Counted from the first letter of the stretch, positions 1 through 10,935 are shown. The stretch: 64,000 nucleotides of DNA from Streptomyces sclerotialus (GCA_000719105.1 JODX01000005.1:62001-126000); one strand, 5' to 3'. Program-made: numbers and translations. Notes: a model not told the origin generated them from the letters alone.

Positions 1-644
1 ACAGCCGCGTCGCCGGTCCCCTCGCGCAGCACACCGATCACCTCGCCGAGACGCTCCACCGCGGCGGCTGCCCTGGCCCTGATGTCGCCCGCGGCCTTCC
101 GGTGCTCCTCCTCCAGGCCCGGTGCGAGCTTCAGCGCGCCGGCCGACAGGGCGATCAGGCTGAGGTCATGGCCGAGTACGTCATGCATGTCCTGGGCGAT
201 ACGCGCCCGTTCACGCAGCCGGGCCTGATCGGCGATCAGCTGCTGCTCCCGCCGCAGGTGCTCGGCGCGCTCCCATCCCGCCCGGACGAGCTGCTGGTAC
301 TGGCACCAGAACCGGCCCACGAACCAGGGCAGCATCGCGGCGGCGACCACCACGGTCACGAACCGGCCGGCCAGCGGAAGCCAGGCGGGCACGACGGACA
401 ACGCCACCACGCCGGCCGCGAGAAGGGCGACCAGAACGAGCGCTGTCGGCGCCGCCCTTCCGGGCCGCCGTCCTGCCAGGAACGCCGCGACGGCAGCCGG
501 TATCGCCCACCACAGAGTCACCATGCTCAGACAGGCGGCCGCCGCGGCAGCCGCTGTCAGCACGATTCCGGGATCACGCGCCCACCGCAGGACAGCGGGC
601 CCCGTACCGGTCGCCGCCACACCACAGATCATCGAGCTGTCCAC
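1..644 (-). CDS. Sensor histidine kinase, NarL/DesK type (C-terminus cut by window edge)
   Basis: Membrane sensor kinase that would phosphorylate a LuxR-type response regulator. The visible part starts with two to four hydrophobic segments, then a coiled-coil linker, then a HisKA_3 dimerisation box (ARIAQDMHDVLGHDL) with the phospho-accepting His. It ends inside the following helix, so the HATPase domain lies outside the window. The start is uncertain. GTG at 644 or ATG at 632 keeps the first transmembrane segment whole, while the internal ATG at 524 would cut it; none has a good Shine-Dalgarno. The partner regulator is expected beyond the left edge. Signal unknown. Confidence 0.82.
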   Translation of the reverse strand, partial: MDSSMICGVAATGTGPAVLRWARDPGIVLTAAAAAAACLSMVTLWWAIPAAVAAFLAGRRPGRAAPTALVLVALLAAGVVALSVVPAWLPLAGRFVTVVVAAAMLPWFVGRFWCQYQQLVRAGWERAEHLRREQQLIADQARLRERARIAQDMHDVLGHDLSLIALSAGALKLAPGLEEEHRKAAGDIRARAAAAVERLGEVIGVLREGTGDAA

Positions 645-738
645 GGAGGTGACGCTACGGGTGTCGAGAGCCGTCGAACACTGCCGAAAGTCCAATCCGG
701 GACGGTTCCCGCGAGCGCCGAGCCTCCGAACGAAGCTG

Positions 739-1866
739 TCAGACGGCCGCAGTCGCCCGCACCGTGGACGCGATCGTCGCCGACCCCACCACCCGCGTGC
801 CGTCGTACAGCACGATCGCCTGACCGGGCGCCACGCCGCGCACCGCCTCCGTGAAGGAGACGCGCAGCTCGCCGTCCACCAGCTCCGCCGTGACCTCGGT
901 CTCACCGCCGTGGGCGCGGAGCTGGGCCGTGTAGGTGCCCGGGCCCGAGGGGGCCGTACCGCACCAGCGGGGCTTGATCGCGGTCAGGGCGGTCACGTCC
1001 AGCGACGCGGCCGGACCGACCGTCACCGTGTTGTCCACCGGCGAGATGTCGAGGACGTAGCGCGGCTTGCCGTCCGGGGCCGGGGTGCCGATGCGCAGGC
1101 CCTTGCGCTGGCCGATCGTGTAGCCGTACGCGCCCTCGTGGGTGCCGATCTTCGTGCCGGACTCGTCGACGATGTCGCCCTCCGCCTTGCCGAGGCGGCG
1201 GGCCAGGAAGCCCTGGGTGTCGCCGTCGGCGATGAAGCAGATGTCGTGGGAGTCGGGCTTCTTGGCGACCGCGAGGCCCCGGCGCTCGGCCTCCGCGCGG
1301 ATCTCCTCCTTGGTGGTGACCGTGTCACCGAGCGGGAACAGCGCGTGGGCGAGCTGCTTCTCGTCCAGCACGCCGAGGACGTACGACTGGTCCTTGGCCA
1401 TGTCGGAGGCGCGGTGCAGTTCGCGCGTGCCGTCGGGCAGCGTGACGACCTGGGCGTAGTGGCCCGTGCAGACCGCGTCGAAGCCCAGGGCCAGCGCCTT
1501 GTCCAGGAGGGCGGCGAACTTGATCTTCTCGTTGCAGCGCAGGCACGGGTTCGGGGTGCGCCCGGCCTCGTACTCGGCGACGAAGTCCTCCACCACGTCC
1601 TCGCGGAAGCGCTCGGCGAGGTCCCACACGTAGAACGGGATGCCGATCACGTCCGCGGCGCGGCGGGCGTCACGGGAGTCCTCGATGGTGCAGCAGCCGC
1701 GCGCCCCGGTCCGGAAGGACTGCGGGTTCGCGGACAGCGCGAGGTGCACGCCGGTCACGTCGTGACCCGCTTCCGCGGCGCGGGCGGCGGCGACGGCGGA
1801 GTCCACCCCGCCCGACATGGCGGCGAGGACGCGGAGGGGGCGGGTGCGCTGCGTGGTCTCAGTCAT
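739..1866 (-). CDS. mnmA: tRNA-specific 2-thiouridylase MnmA
   Basis: Cytoplasmic enzyme that adenylates and thiolates U34 of Glu, Gln and Lys tRNAs. The 375-residue protein has the PP-loop SGGVDS near residue 18, the catalytic Cys in NPCLRC (about C108) and the second catalytic Cys in HDICFI (about C210), at the normal family length. I prefer ATG at 1866 (MTETTQR) over the in-frame GTG six bases upstream because the family starts there. A cysteine desulfurase, the usual sulfur donor for this reaction, lies just upstream on the same strand, separated by one plus-strand gene. Confidence 0.96.
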   Translation of the reverse strand: MTETTQRTRPLRVLAAMSGGVDSAVAAARAAEAGHDVTGVHLALSANPQSFRTGARGCCTIEDSRDARRAADVIGIPFYVWDLAERFREDVVEDFVAEYEAGRTPNPCLRCNEKIKFAALLDKALALGFDAVCTGHYAQVVTLPDGTRELHRASDMAKDQSYVLGVLDEKQLAHALFPLGDTVTTKEEIRAEAERRGLAVAKKPDSHDICFIADGDTQGFLARRLGKAEGDIVDESGTKIGTHEGAYGYTIGQRKGLRIGTPAPDGKPRYVLDISPVDNTVTVGPAASLDVTALTAIKPRWCGTAPSGPGTYTAQLRAHGGETEVTAELVDGELRVSFTEAVRGVAPGQAIVLYDGTRVVGSATIASTVRATAAV

Positions 1867-1926
1867 AACCACTCAAGGGTACGGGGCGCCGGGAACCGGA
1901 GTCCGCGCGTATCCGTTGACGAGTAC

Positions 1927-2589
1927 GTGGGGGAAAGAAAAGCTTCCAAGGACAGCGGCCGACGGCTCGGGCGGCGCGCCCTGCTCATCGGCGGGGCGGC
2001 GGCCGCCGGTGCGGTCGTGCTCGCCCGTGAGGACCTGGTCCACCTGTACTGGCAGGCGCCGGGTGCGCAGAAGCCGCGTACGGAGGGCGACGTCGATTTC
2101 ACGGAGGCCAGCTGGGTGGCGGCCTCCTCGGCCAACTACCGGGCCGCGGACCGGCCCGACGACTACTCCATAGACATGGTGGTCATCCACATCACCCAGG
2201 GCAGCTTCGACAGCGCCGTGCAGGTCTTCCAGAACCCGGCGCACCGTGCGGCCGCGCACTACATCGTCCGCAAGGACGGTCACATCACCCAGATGATCCG
2301 CGAGCTGGACGTCGCGTACCACGCGGGCAACCGCGACTACAACGAGCGCAGCATCGGTATCGAGCACGAGGGCGTCGTGGAGGACCCCGCGGCCTTCACG
2401 GACGAGATGTACGCGGCGTCCGCCCAGCTCACGGCCCGGATATGCGCGCGGTACGACATTCCGGTCGACCGTGAGCACATCATCGGGCACGTGGAGGTGC
2501 CCGGCTCGGACCACACGTGCCCCGGTACGCACTTCGACTGGGACCGCTACCTGCGGCTGGTGCGGGAGGCGCGCACGACGGAGGCCTAG
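1927..2589 (+). CDS. Tat-exported N-acetylmuramoyl-L-alanine amidase (Amidase_2/PGRP fold)
   Basis: Predicted peptidoglycan amidase cleaving the MurNAc-L-Ala bond outside the membrane. The N-terminus carries a twin-arginine signal (GRRALLIGG followed by an Ala-rich hydrophobic stretch). The catalytic domain shows the zinc-ligand pattern of the T7-lysozyme fold: the first His in VVIHITQG and the later His/Cys in GSDHTCPG, with an AYHAGN motif between. The GTG at 1927 places the Tat motif about 11-13 residues in; no strong ribosome site precedes it. The gene is divergent from mnmA with only about 60 bp between them and convergent with the desulfurase gene (25 bp). Confidence 0.88.
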   Translation: MGERKASKDSGRRLGRRALLIGGAAAAGAVVLAREDLVHLYWQAPGAQKPRTEGDVDFTEASWVAASSANYRAADRPDDYSIDMVVIHITQGSFDSAVQVFQNPAHRAAAHYIVRKDGHITQMIRELDVAYHAGNRDYNERSIGIEHEGVVEDPAAFTDEMYAASAQLTARICARYDIPVDREHIIGHVEVPGSDHTCPGTHFDWDRYLRLVREARTTEA

Positions 2590-2614
2590 GGGTTCACACG
2601 GCAGCGCAGCGCCT

Positions 2615-3790
2615 TCAGGTCAGCCCCGCCGTCCTCGCCCGCTCCACCGCCGGGCCGATCGCCTTCGCCACCGCCTCCACGTCCTCCCGCGTCGAGGTGT
2701 GGCCGAGGGAGAAGCGGAGTGTGCCGCGGGCCAGGTCCGGGTCGGTGCCGGTGGCCAGCAGGACGTGGCTGGGCTGGGCGATGCCCGCCGAGCACGCGGA
2801 GCCGGTCGAGCACTCGATGCCCTGGGCGTCCAGCAGCAGCAGGAGGGAGTCGCCCTCGCAGCCGGGGAACATGAAGTGGGCGTTGGCCGGGAGACGGTCC
2901 TCCGCGGACGGGGACGGGTCGCCGCCGAGGAGCGCGTCCGGCACGGCCGTACGGACCGCGTCGACCAGCTCGTCGCGCAGGGCGCCGATCTCCCGCGCGA
3001 ACCACTCGCGCCGCTCGGCGGCCAGGCGTCCGGCCACGGCGAAGGAGGCGATGGCGGGGACGTCGAGGGTGCCGGAGCGGACGTCGCGCTCCTGGCCGCC
3101 GCCGTGCAGGACCGGCACGGGACTGTACTCCCGGCCGAGCAGCAGCGCGCCGATGCCGTACGGTCCGCCGATCTTGTGTGCGGTGACCGTCATCGCGGCG
3201 AGCCCCGAGGCGCCGAAGTCGACGGGGAGCTGCCCGAAGGCCTGGACGGCGTCGGCGTGCAGCGGGACGCCGAACTCGGCGGCCACGTCGGCGAGCGCGC
3301 GGACCGGCATCACCGTGCCGATCTCGTTGTTGGCCCACATGACCGTGGCCAGGGCGACGTCGTCGGGGTTGCGGGCGATGGCCGCGCGCAGGGCCTCGGG
3401 ATGGACCCGGCCGTGGGCGTCGACGGGCAGGTACTCGACGGTGGCGCCCTCGTGCTCGCCGAGCCAGTGCACGGCGTCCAGGACGGCGTGGTGCTCGACG
3501 GGGCTCGCGAGGACGCGGGTGCGAGCGGGGTCGGCGGCACGGCGGGACCAGTACAGGCCCTTCACCGCGAGGTTGTCCGCCTCGGTGCCGCCGGAGGTGA
3601 ACACCACCTCGCTGGGGCGGGCGCCGAGCGCCTCGGCGAGGGTCTCGCGGGCCTCCTCGACGGTACGGCGGGCCCTGCGGCCGGCCGCGTGCAGCGAGGA
3701 GGCGTTGCCGGTGGTACCGAGCCGGTCGGTCAGCGCCGCCGCTGCCTCGGGAAGCATCGGGGTGGTCGCCGCGTGGTCGAGGTATGCCAT
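2615..3790 (-). CDS. Cysteine desulfurase (NifS/IscS class)
   Basis: PLP enzyme that removes sulfur from cysteine and passes it on as a persulfide. The 391-residue protein has the N-terminal YLDHAATTP motif, the PLP-binding Lys in [10 protein letters not shown] and the active-site Cys loop GSACSAG near residue 330, all typical of the IscS-like class. Its position next to mnmA on the same strand supports a role as sulfur donor for tRNA thiolation, although Fe-S assembly cannot be excluded. No SufBCD/SufU genes are in the window. Confidence 0.93.
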   Translation of the reverse strand: MAYLDHAATTPMLPEAAAALTDRLGTTGNASSLHAAGRRARRTVEEARETLAEALGARPSEVVFTSGGTEADNLAVKGLYWSRRAADPARTRVLASPVEHHAVLDAVHWLGEHEGATVEYLPVDAHGRVHPEALRAAIARNPDDVALATVMWANNEIGTVMPVRALADVAAEFGVPLHADAVQAFGQLPVDFGASGLAAMTVTAHKIGGPYGIGALLLGREYSPVPVLHGGGQERDVRSGTLDVPAIASFAVAGRLAAERREWFAREIGALRDELVDAVRTAVPDALLGGDPSPSAEDRLPANAHFMFPGCEGDSLLLLLDAQGIECSTGSACSAGIAQPSHVLLATGTDPDLARGTLRFSLGHTSTREDVEAVAKAIGPAVERARTAGLT

Positions 3791-3894
3791 GGTGGCCCGA
3801 TTCTACGGGGGCGCCCCGGGCCGCCCTCGGCCGACATGGCGCCCCCGCCGCCACCTGCCCCGCCCGGCCCCACCGCACCGCGGCGCGGCGCGGC

Positions 3895-4740
3895 TCAGCC
3901 CAGCCGCACCCGCGCCAGCTGCCGCGACTGGGCGACCAGCCGGTCCGCGCTGTCCCAGACCTCGGCGTCCTCTTCCAGGAAGCCGCCGGCGAGGTTGCGC
4001 GTGGTGATCGACACCCGCAGCGGGCCGGGCGCCGGGCGGCACCGTACGTGCACCGTGAGCTCGACCGTCGGCACCCAGCCGGACAGGCCCAGCTCGAAGG
4101 CGGTCGGCGGCAGCGCGTCCACCGCGAGCAGCAGGGACAGGGGGTCGGCGTCGCGGCCGTCCGCGAGGCCGAACCACGCCCGCATCTCGCCCTTCCCGGA
4201 GGGCGCCCCCAGCGCCCAGCCGAGCGTCGACGGGTCGAGCTTGAGCATCAGCCGGTCGGTGATCGCGGAGCTGCCGGGGACCGGGGCGGGCCCGTCCTCG
4301 GGGCCGAAGCACTGCTCGATCGGCGGGATGGCGGGCGGCACGGCCGAGGTGCGGACGTCGTCGGGCAGGGCGTCCAGGTCGCCGTACGAGGCGAGGACGC
4401 GGATCCGCTCGACCTCGCGGCCCCCCTCGTCGTACTGGAAGAGGGACGCCTGGCCGGTGGAGAGGGTGCGGCCGGTGCGGACGACGTCCGTGCGGACCAC
4501 CGCGGGACCCGGCTGCGACGCGGTCAGGTAGTGCGCGCTGATCGTGAACGGGTCGGAGTGCGGCAGGGCGTCCGCGAGGGCGCGGCCGAGGACGGCGAGG
4601 AGGTAGCCGCCGTTGACGGCGCTGATGATCGTCCACCCTGCGGACAGGTCGATGTCGTAGACGCCTTCGTCGCGCCGCGTGAGGGCGGTGTCGCGGTCGA
4701 ACTCGCTGTTGCCGATGGTCGCCTGGGATGCCTGAACCAT
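3895..4740 (-). CDS. Acyl-CoA thioesterase family protein (TesB-like double hotdog)
   Basis: 281-residue soluble protein with the TesB-type thioesterase signature NGGYLLAVLGRAL in the N-terminal hotdog half, and a C-terminal half ending in a WDSADRLVAQSRQLARV strand typical of the family. It probably hydrolyses acyl-CoA thioesters; the substrate is unknown. ATG at 4740 is preferred; an in-frame TTG lies 15 bases upstream. The gene is preceded by an unusually AT-rich stretch that probably holds its promoter. It runs toward the desulfurase gene but the roughly 100 bp gap suggests separate transcription. Confidence 0.82.
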   Translation of the reverse strand: MVQASQATIGNSEFDRDTALTRRDEGVYDIDLSAGWTIISAVNGGYLLAVLGRALADALPHSDPFTISAHYLTASQPGPAVVRTDVVRTGRTLSTGQASLFQYDEGGREVERIRVLASYGDLDALPDDVRTSAVPPAIPPIEQCFGPEDGPAPVPGSSAITDRLMLKLDPSTLGWALGAPSGKGEMRAWFGLADGRDADPLSLLLAVDALPPTAFELGLSGWVPTVELTVHVRCRPAPGPLRVSITTRNLAGGFLEEDAEVWDSADRLVAQSRQLARVRLG

Positions 4741-4754
4741 GGCGGTACCGTACA

Positions 4755-4790
4755 ACAGAAAATTACTAAGCAGTAGCTTTATGAGGCGTC
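4755..4790 (-). promoter_or_regulatory. AT-rich promoter/operator candidate for the thioesterase gene
   Basis: A short island rich in A and T in an otherwise GC-rich context, immediately upstream of the thioesterase start. It contains the inverted repeat TACT-N4-AGTA (4764-4775). On the minus strand TAGTAATT could serve as a -10 region. The half-sites look like those of TetR or MarR regulators, but no regulator is adjacent, so the regulatory reading is inference. Confidence 0.35.
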
Positions 4791-4827
4791 GCCGAGAGGC
4801 CCGGAGGCCCGAGCAGGCCGAGCGGCC

Positions 4828-5517
4828 TCACGGCTGCGCCCCCTCCTCCACCTCCACCACCGTCGACCTCCGGTTCCACGCCCGCGGCGCCCGCCAGTGG
4901 TAGCGCATCGCGAGCAGCCGCAGCACGAAGGCCGTGAGCACGGCGATGGCGGAGGTCAGGGGGTTGAGCATGTCGCAGCGGATGCAGACGGCGACCATGG
5001 TGGCGCCCACCATGGCGGGCACCGCGTACAGATCGCGGTCCCAGCGCAGCAGCGAGGGCACCTCGTTGGCGAGCACGTCACGCAGCACACCGCCGCCGAC
5101 CGCCGTGGCGAGGCCGAGGGTGGCCGAGGCGGTCAGGCCGAGCCCGTACTCGTACGCCTTCGTCGTGCCCGCGACGCAGAACAGGCCGAGGCCGGCCGCG
5201 TCGAAGACGTTGACCCAGCTCTCGAGGCGCTCCACCTCGGGGTGGAGGAAGAACACCAGCGCGGCGGCGAGCAGCGGGGTGAGGAAGTAGCCGAGGTCCG
5301 TGAAGGCGGCGGGCGGTACGGCTCCGATGATCAGGTCCCGGAAGAGTCCTCCGCCCAGCGCGGTGACCTCGGCGAGGACGGCGATGCCGAACACGTCGAA
5401 GTTCTTGCGCACGGCCAGCAGCGCGCCGGAGATGGCGAACACGAAGATGCCGATCAGGTCGATCGCATGCTGCACCGAGGGGGTGAAGAGTGACTGGAAC
5501 ACCCTTCCTATTTTCAC
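4828..5517 (-). CDS. TRIC-type cation channel family protein (UPF0126/YicG-like)
   Basis: Small polytopic membrane protein of about 230 residues with seven predicted transmembrane helices. It consists of two inverted UPF0126 repeats, each with the conserved Gly-Gly-Gly-x-x-Arg-Asp turn (GGGLFRDL and GGGVLRDVL). The family was first annotated as glycine transporters and includes prokaryotic trimeric intracellular cation channels. The ATG at 5547 is excluded because it lies in a strong terminator hairpin. GTG at 5517 or the GTG at 5502 are the likely starts, and the choice is uncertain. Confidence 0.85.
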   Translation of the reverse strand: MKIGRVFQSLFTPSVQHAIDLIGIFVFAISGALLAVRKNFDVFGIAVLAEVTALGGGLFRDLIIGAVPPAAFTDLGYFLTPLLAAALVFFLHPEVERLESWVNVFDAAGLGLFCVAGTTKAYEYGLGLTASATLGLATAVGGGVLRDVLANEVPSLLRWDRDLYAVPAMVGATMVAVCIRCDMLNPLTSAIAVLTAFVLRLLAMRYHWRAPRAWNRRSTVVEVEEGAQP

Positions 5518-5526
5518 CTGACGACC

Positions 5527-5557
5527 AGCCCCCACCTTGTGAAACAAGGTGGGGGCT
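5527..5557 (-). terminator. Terminator after the peptide ABC operon
   Basis: Perfect 14-bp inverted repeat (5527-5540 and 5544-5557) with a 3-base loop, 18 bases past the stop of the last ABC gene and just upstream of the TRIC-family gene. No T-run follows, as is usual in Streptomyces. Confidence 0.8.
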
Positions 5558-5574
5558 CCGTCACACCTGTGACA

Positions 5575-6849
5575 TCACTTGTCGTCCGGCTCGTCCGGCT
5601 CCGGCTCCGGCTCCGGAGCGGTCTCGGCCTTCTTCGTTACGGGCTCCGCGGTCTCCTCCGGCTCCGTACCGGAGGTCTCCGCCGCCAGCGCCGCCGACGT
5701 CTCCGCCGACTCCGCCAGCACCTCGTCGGCCACCAGCTCCGCCGCCTCCTTGGCGGCGGTCAGCAGCACGGTGTCCTGCGGGGCCTGGTCCTCGAAGTTC
5801 TCCGGGTGGTGGCAGGCCACCCGCTGGCCCGGCTTCAGCTCCAGCAGCGGGGGCTCCGTCGTCCGGCAGGTCTCCGTCGCCTTCCAGCACCGGGTGTGGA
5901 AGCGGCAGCCGCTCGGCGGGGCGATGGGCGAGGGCACGTCGCCCTTGAGCAGGATGCGCTCGCTCTTGGCGGTACGGCGTCTGGGGTCCGGGATCGGCAC
6001 CGCCGACATCAGCGCCTTGGTGTACGGGTGCATCGGCGCCTTGTAGAGCGAGTCGCGGTCGGCCAGCTCCACGATCTTGCCGAGGTACATCACCGCGATG
6101 CGGTCCGAGACGTGGCGGACCACGGACAGGTCGTGCGCGATGATCACGTACGTCAGGCCGAGCTCCTCCTGGAGGTCGTCCAGCAGGTTCACCACCTGGG
6201 CCTGGATCGACACGTCCAGCGCGGACACCGGCTCGTCGGCGACCACCAGCTTCGGGTTGAGCGCGAGCGCGCGGGCGATGCCGATGCGCTGGCGCTGGCC
6301 GCCGGAGAACTCGTGCGGGTAGCGGTTGTAGTGCTCGGGGTTGAGACCGACCACCGACAGCAGCCGCTGCACCTCCTTCTTGACGCCGCCCTCGGGCGTG
6401 ACGCCCTGGAGCTTGAAAGGGGCGCCGACAATAGTGCCGATGGTGTGCCGCGGGTTCAGCGACGAGTACGGGTCCTGGAAGATCATCTGGACGTCGCGGC
6501 GCAGCGGGCGCATCGCGCTCACGCCGAGGTGCGTGATGTCCCTGCCCTCGAACTCCACCGTGCCGGCGGTCGGCTCCAGCAGCCGGGTGATCAGTCGGCC
6601 CATCGTGGACTTGCCGCAGCCCGACTCGCCGACGACGCCGAGGGTCTCACCGGACCGGACCTCGAAGTCGAGGCCGTCGACCGCGCGGACCGCGCCGGCC
6701 TGCCGCTGGAGCAGCCCCTTGCGGATCGGGAAGTGTTTCTGCAGCCCGGTGACCTTCAGCAGGACCTCGCCGGGGGCGACGTCCTTCGTCTTCGTGAGGG
6801 TCGCACCGTCACTCTGCGCAGCACCACTCACTGCCTTCTCCTCGCTCAC
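5575..6849 (-). CDS. Peptide ABC transporter ATP-binding protein (DppF/OppF type)
   Basis: One of two ATPases energising the peptide importer. The 424-residue protein has Walker [10 protein letters not shown], signature FSGGQRQR, Walker [13 protein letters not shown] and the C-terminal oligopeptide-transporter extension with paired Cys ([16 protein letters not shown]). An acidic Glu/Pro/Ala-rich tail of about 80 residues follows, longer than usual for the family. The GTG start overlaps the stop of the upstream ATPase by four bases, indicating translational coupling. Last gene of the operon. Confidence 0.93.
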   Translation of the reverse strand: MSEEKAVSGAAQSDGATLTKTKDVAPGEVLLKVTGLQKHFPIRKGLLQRQAGAVRAVDGLDFEVRSGETLGVVGESGCGKSTMGRLITRLLEPTAGTVEFEGRDITHLGVSAMRPLRRDVQMIFQDPYSSLNPRHTIGTIVGAPFKLQGVTPEGGVKKEVQRLLSVVGLNPEHYNRYPHEFSGGQRQRIGIARALALNPKLVVADEPVSALDVSIQAQVVNLLDDLQEELGLTYVIIAHDLSVVRHVSDRIAVMYLGKIVELADRDSLYKAPMHPYTKALMSAVPIPDPRRRTAKSERILLKGDVPSPIAPPSGCRFHTRCWKATETCRTTEPPLLELKPGQRVACHHPENFEDQAPQDTVLLTAAKEAAELVADEVLAESAETSAALAAETSGTEPEETAEPVTKKAETAPEPEPEPDEPDDK

Positions 6850-7939
6850 AGCTTCGGCGCAATCTCTTCGGTCCAGATCCGCTCCCGCTGCTCCTGCGTC
6901 ATGTGGCAGGCGGCCCAGTGCCGGCTGCCGACCTCGGTCAGCTCGGGGCGGACCGTGCGGGTGATGTTGTCCTTGGGGACGTCGGCGTACGGGCAGCGCG
7001 GGTTGAAGGCGCAGCCGGACGGGACGTTGATCAGGGACGGCGGCGAGCCCTTGACCGGGATGAGGCGTTCCTGCTGGTCGCGGTCGAGGCGCGGCATCGA
7101 GCCGAGCAGGCCCCAGGTGTAGGGGTGGCGGGGCTCGTAGAAGACCTCTTCGGCCGGTCCGCGCTCGACGCAGCGGCCGCCGTACATCACCAGGATGTCG
7201 TCGGAGAGCTCGGCGACGACGCCCAGGTCGTGGGTGATGACGATGACCGCGGAGCCGAACTCCTTCTGCAGGTCGCGGATGAGGTCGAGGATCTGCGCCT
7301 GGACGGTCACGTCCAGGGCGGTCGTCGGCTCGTCGGCGATCAGCAGTTCGGGGTTGTTGACCAGCGACATCGCGATCATCGCGCGCTGGCGCATACCGCC
7401 GGAGAACTCGTGCGGGTAGCTGTCGACCCGCTTGTCCGGCTGCGGGATGCCGACCCGGTCGAGCATCTCCACGGCACGGCGCTTCGCGGTCTTCTTGTCC
7501 ACGTCGTGGTGGGTGCGGTACGCCTCCACGATCTGCTGGCCGATCGTGTAGTACGGGTGCAGCGCGGACAGCGGGTCCTGGAAGATCATCGCCATCTCGC
7601 GGCCGCGCAGCCTGCGCACGTGGTCGGGGTCGGCGGAGAGCAGCTCGGTGCCGTCCAGCCAGATCTCGCCGGAGATCTGCGCCTTGCGCCTGCCGTACTG
7701 GCCGGCGGTGTGCAGGCCCATGATGCCGAGCGAGGTCACCGACTTGCCGGAGCCGGACTCGCCCACGATGCCGAGGGTCTTGCCCTTCTCCAGCGAGAAG
7801 CTGAGCCCGTCGACGGACTTCACCAGGCCGTCGTCGGTCGGGAAGTGCACTCTGAGGTCGCGCACCTCGAGGAAGGCGGTGGGGGCGGGTGAAGCGGCGA
7901 CGGGTTCTCCGACGGCCGCTCCGGTCTTGCTCAATTCGG

Positions 7940-7943
<4 letters not shown>
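6846..7943 (-). CDS. Peptide ABC transporter ATP-binding protein (DppD/OppD type)
   Basis: Partner ATPase of the importer, 365 residues. Walker [10 protein letters not shown], signature FSGGMRQR, Walker [13 protein letters not shown] and the Cys-containing C-terminal domain ([12 protein letters not shown]) are all present. Members of this domain family can carry an Fe-S cluster or assist substrate-specific assembly. The gene is coupled by four-base overlaps both to the upstream permease and to the downstream ATPase. Confidence 0.94.
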
Positions 7944-8941
<998 letters not shown>

Positions 8942-8950
8942 TGTGCGCGG

Positions 8951-9000
8951 CCCGGCGGCGGCCGGGACCCCCTCGTGAGAGGTCCCGGCCGCCGCCCGGG
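8951..9000 (-). promoter_or_regulatory. Intra-operon hairpin between binding protein and permease genes
   Basis: Perfect 14-bp inverted repeat (8956-8969 with 8981-8994) and an 11-base loop; the stem can extend further after one bulged base. It lies between the solute-binding protein gene and the downstream permease. Such hairpins usually stabilise or partly terminate the upstream message so that the binding protein is made in excess. Confidence 0.7.
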
Positions 9001-9069
9001 GCCATCACCTGCCCTTCGGACTGGCGGGATTCGGCGGCGGGAGAACGGTGACTACGTGTCGCTCGAGGG

Positions 9070-10839
9070 TTACTTCACCACGCCGAGCGAGACGTAGTCG
9101 TAGCGGCCGTTGTACGCGGCGGACGAGTAGACGTTCGTCAGCCGCGGGCTGCGCCAGGAGATGTTCTTCTCGTAGATGAAGGGCATCCAGTCAGCGTTGT
9201 CGATCAGACGCTTGTTCATCTGCTCGTACAGCTCCTTGGCCTTGGCCGGATCGGTCGAGGCGATCGCCTCGTCGAAGAGCCCGTCGATCTCCTTGTCCTT
9301 GATCTCCGACTCGTTGTAGTTGCCGTTCTCGAAGATGAAGCGGCTGTCGAACAGCGGCTGCGCGTAGCCCTGGCCGGTCGGGAAGTCCGGGCCCCAGCCG
9401 CTCATGATCATGCCGTAACCGCGCTCCTTCACCACCTTCGGCGAGCCGTTGATGCTGGAGGACTGGGCGCCGTCGATCGGGTCGACCTCGACCTTGATGC
9501 CGACCTCGGCGAGCTGCTCCTGCAGGGCCTCGGCGGCGTCGACCTCACCCGGGTTGTTGGTACGGGCGGTGATCTTGGTGGAGAAACCGTTCGGCTGGCC
9601 GCAGTCCTTCAGCGCGGCCTTGGCCTTGGCGACGTCCGGCTTGCCCTTGCGCTCGAGGATGCCGTACGGGTCGTAGTCGGTGTGGCCCGGGATCGACTTC
9701 GGGAAGACCGAGTTGGCGATCTCGCCGCCGGCCACCTCGCCGCCGCGGGTCTGCTGCAGGCCCGCGAAGTCCGTGGCGTAGAAGACGGCCTTGCGGCAGT
9801 TGACGTCGTCCAGCGGCTTGGTGTTGTGGACCAGGGCCACGTAGCGGACGAACGACGTCTGGATGTTGTCGATGCTGCCCTTGTGGTCCTGGGTGGCGCT
9901 GACGCGGCCCGACTGGGTCATGCCGGTGCCGTTGACGTCGAGGTCGTAGTCGCCTTCCATCAGCCGCTTGTCGTTCTCCTCCAGGTTGGCGGAGATCGTC
10001 ACGGTGATCTTGTCCGGGAGGGCCGGGCGGAGCGGGTCCGACTCCTTCTTCCAGGCGTCGTTGCGGACCAGCACCAGGCTCTTGTTGGCCTTGCGCGACT
10101 CGATCTTGTACGGGCCGGAGGAGAACGGGCGCTGGGTGTACTTGGCGCGGGTGTCCTCGCTCTGCTTCACCGGCGCGCCGGTGGGCATGGCCAGGAACTG
10201 CTCGAAGTCACCGTTGGCCTTGGGCAGCTTGAAGATGATCGTCTGGTCGTCCGGCGTCTCGATCGCCTTCAGGCCCAGCTTGTCCTTGGACTTGTCCTTG
10301 TACGGGCCCTCGTACTCGCCCTTCGGGTCGAGCGTCTGCTTGATGTAGGCCGGGCCGCCGGTGATGACGTCGGTGGCCCAGATCCGCTCGATGCCGTACT
10401 TGACGTCCTTGGAGGTCAGCGCGGAGCCGTCCTCCCAGGTCAGACCGTCACGCAGCTTGTACGTGTAGGTCTTGCCGTCCTCCGAGACCTCCGCGGGGCC
10501 GGTGGCCAGGTCGCCGACCAGCTTGTTGGACGCCTCGCCCGGCTTGGTGTCGTACGTGACCAGGGTGCGGGTGAAGAACCGCAGGAAGTCCCAGGTCATG
10601 CCGTAGTACGTGCGCTGCGGGTCCAGGGAGTCGAAGTCCTGCTTGCCGACGAACTTCAGCGTCCCGCCCTTCTTGGTGGACGCGTTGACAACCTTGTCCA
10701 GTGCGGCGTTGTAACCCGCGCCGTCCTCGTTCTTGTCACCGTTGTCACCGCCGCCGCCGCACGCCGTGGTGGTCACCAGCGCCGCGACCACGAGGGCCGC
10801 GCCGGCTGCGAGCCGTCGCTTCGGGGAACCTGTGCGCAT
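9070..10839 (-). CDS. Peptide ABC transporter substrate-binding lipoprotein
   Basis: Extracytoplasmic lipoprotein of 589 residues (SBP_bac_5 family) that captures oligopeptides or similar ligands for the adjacent permeases. It begins MRTGSPKRR, followed by a hydrophobic segment and lipobox TTAC with Cys near residue 28, then a Gly/Asp-rich linker. The family motif LRDGLTWEDGSALTSKDV is present. ATG at 10839 has the ribosome site GAAGGAAAG, so the longer upstream frame is not used. Second gene of the operon, between the two permease genes. Confidence 0.93.
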   Translation of the reverse strand: MRTGSPKRRLAAGAALVVAALVTTTACGGGGDNGDKNEDGAGYNAALDKVVNASTKKGGTLKFVGKQDFDSLDPQRTYYGMTWDFLRFFTRTLVTYDTKPGEASNKLVGDLATGPAEVSEDGKTYTYKLRDGLTWEDGSALTSKDVKYGIERIWATDVITGGPAYIKQTLDPKGEYEGPYKDKSKDKLGLKAIETPDDQTIIFKLPKANGDFEQFLAMPTGAPVKQSEDTRAKYTQRPFSSGPYKIESRKANKSLVLVRNDAWKKESDPLRPALPDKITVTISANLEENDKRLMEGDYDLDVNGTGMTQSGRVSATQDHKGSIDNIQTSFVRYVALVHNTKPLDDVNCRKAVFYATDFAGLQQTRGGEVAGGEIANSVFPKSIPGHTDYDPYGILERKGKPDVAKAKAALKDCGQPNGFSTKITARTNNPGEVDAAEALQEQLAEVGIKVEVDPIDGAQSSSINGSPKVVKERGYGMIMSGWGPDFPTGQGYAQPLFDSRFIFENGNYNESEIKDKEIDGLFDEAIASTDPAKAKELYEQMNKRLIDNADWMPFIYEKNISWRSPRLTNVYSSAAYNGRYDYVSLGVVK

Positions 10840-10935
10840 CTTTCCTTCTACCTCCGGGATTGCGGTCCCGGTCTCACGCCGGGGAACCATAAGGTCGAGC
10901 CACCTGACGCCTGTGGCAGGGGCAAGTCGTTTCAG

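Noticed and set aside
523..2589. Long plus-strand reading frame running through the kinase and mnmA
   Set aside because: Most of it is the reverse frame of mnmA; only the part from 1927 on encodes a recognisable protein (the amidase).
2471..4531. Long open plus-strand frame opposite the desulfurase and thioesterase genes
   Set aside because: GC-rich shadow frame with Arg/Gly-rich, non-family sequence; the minus-strand genes are clear.
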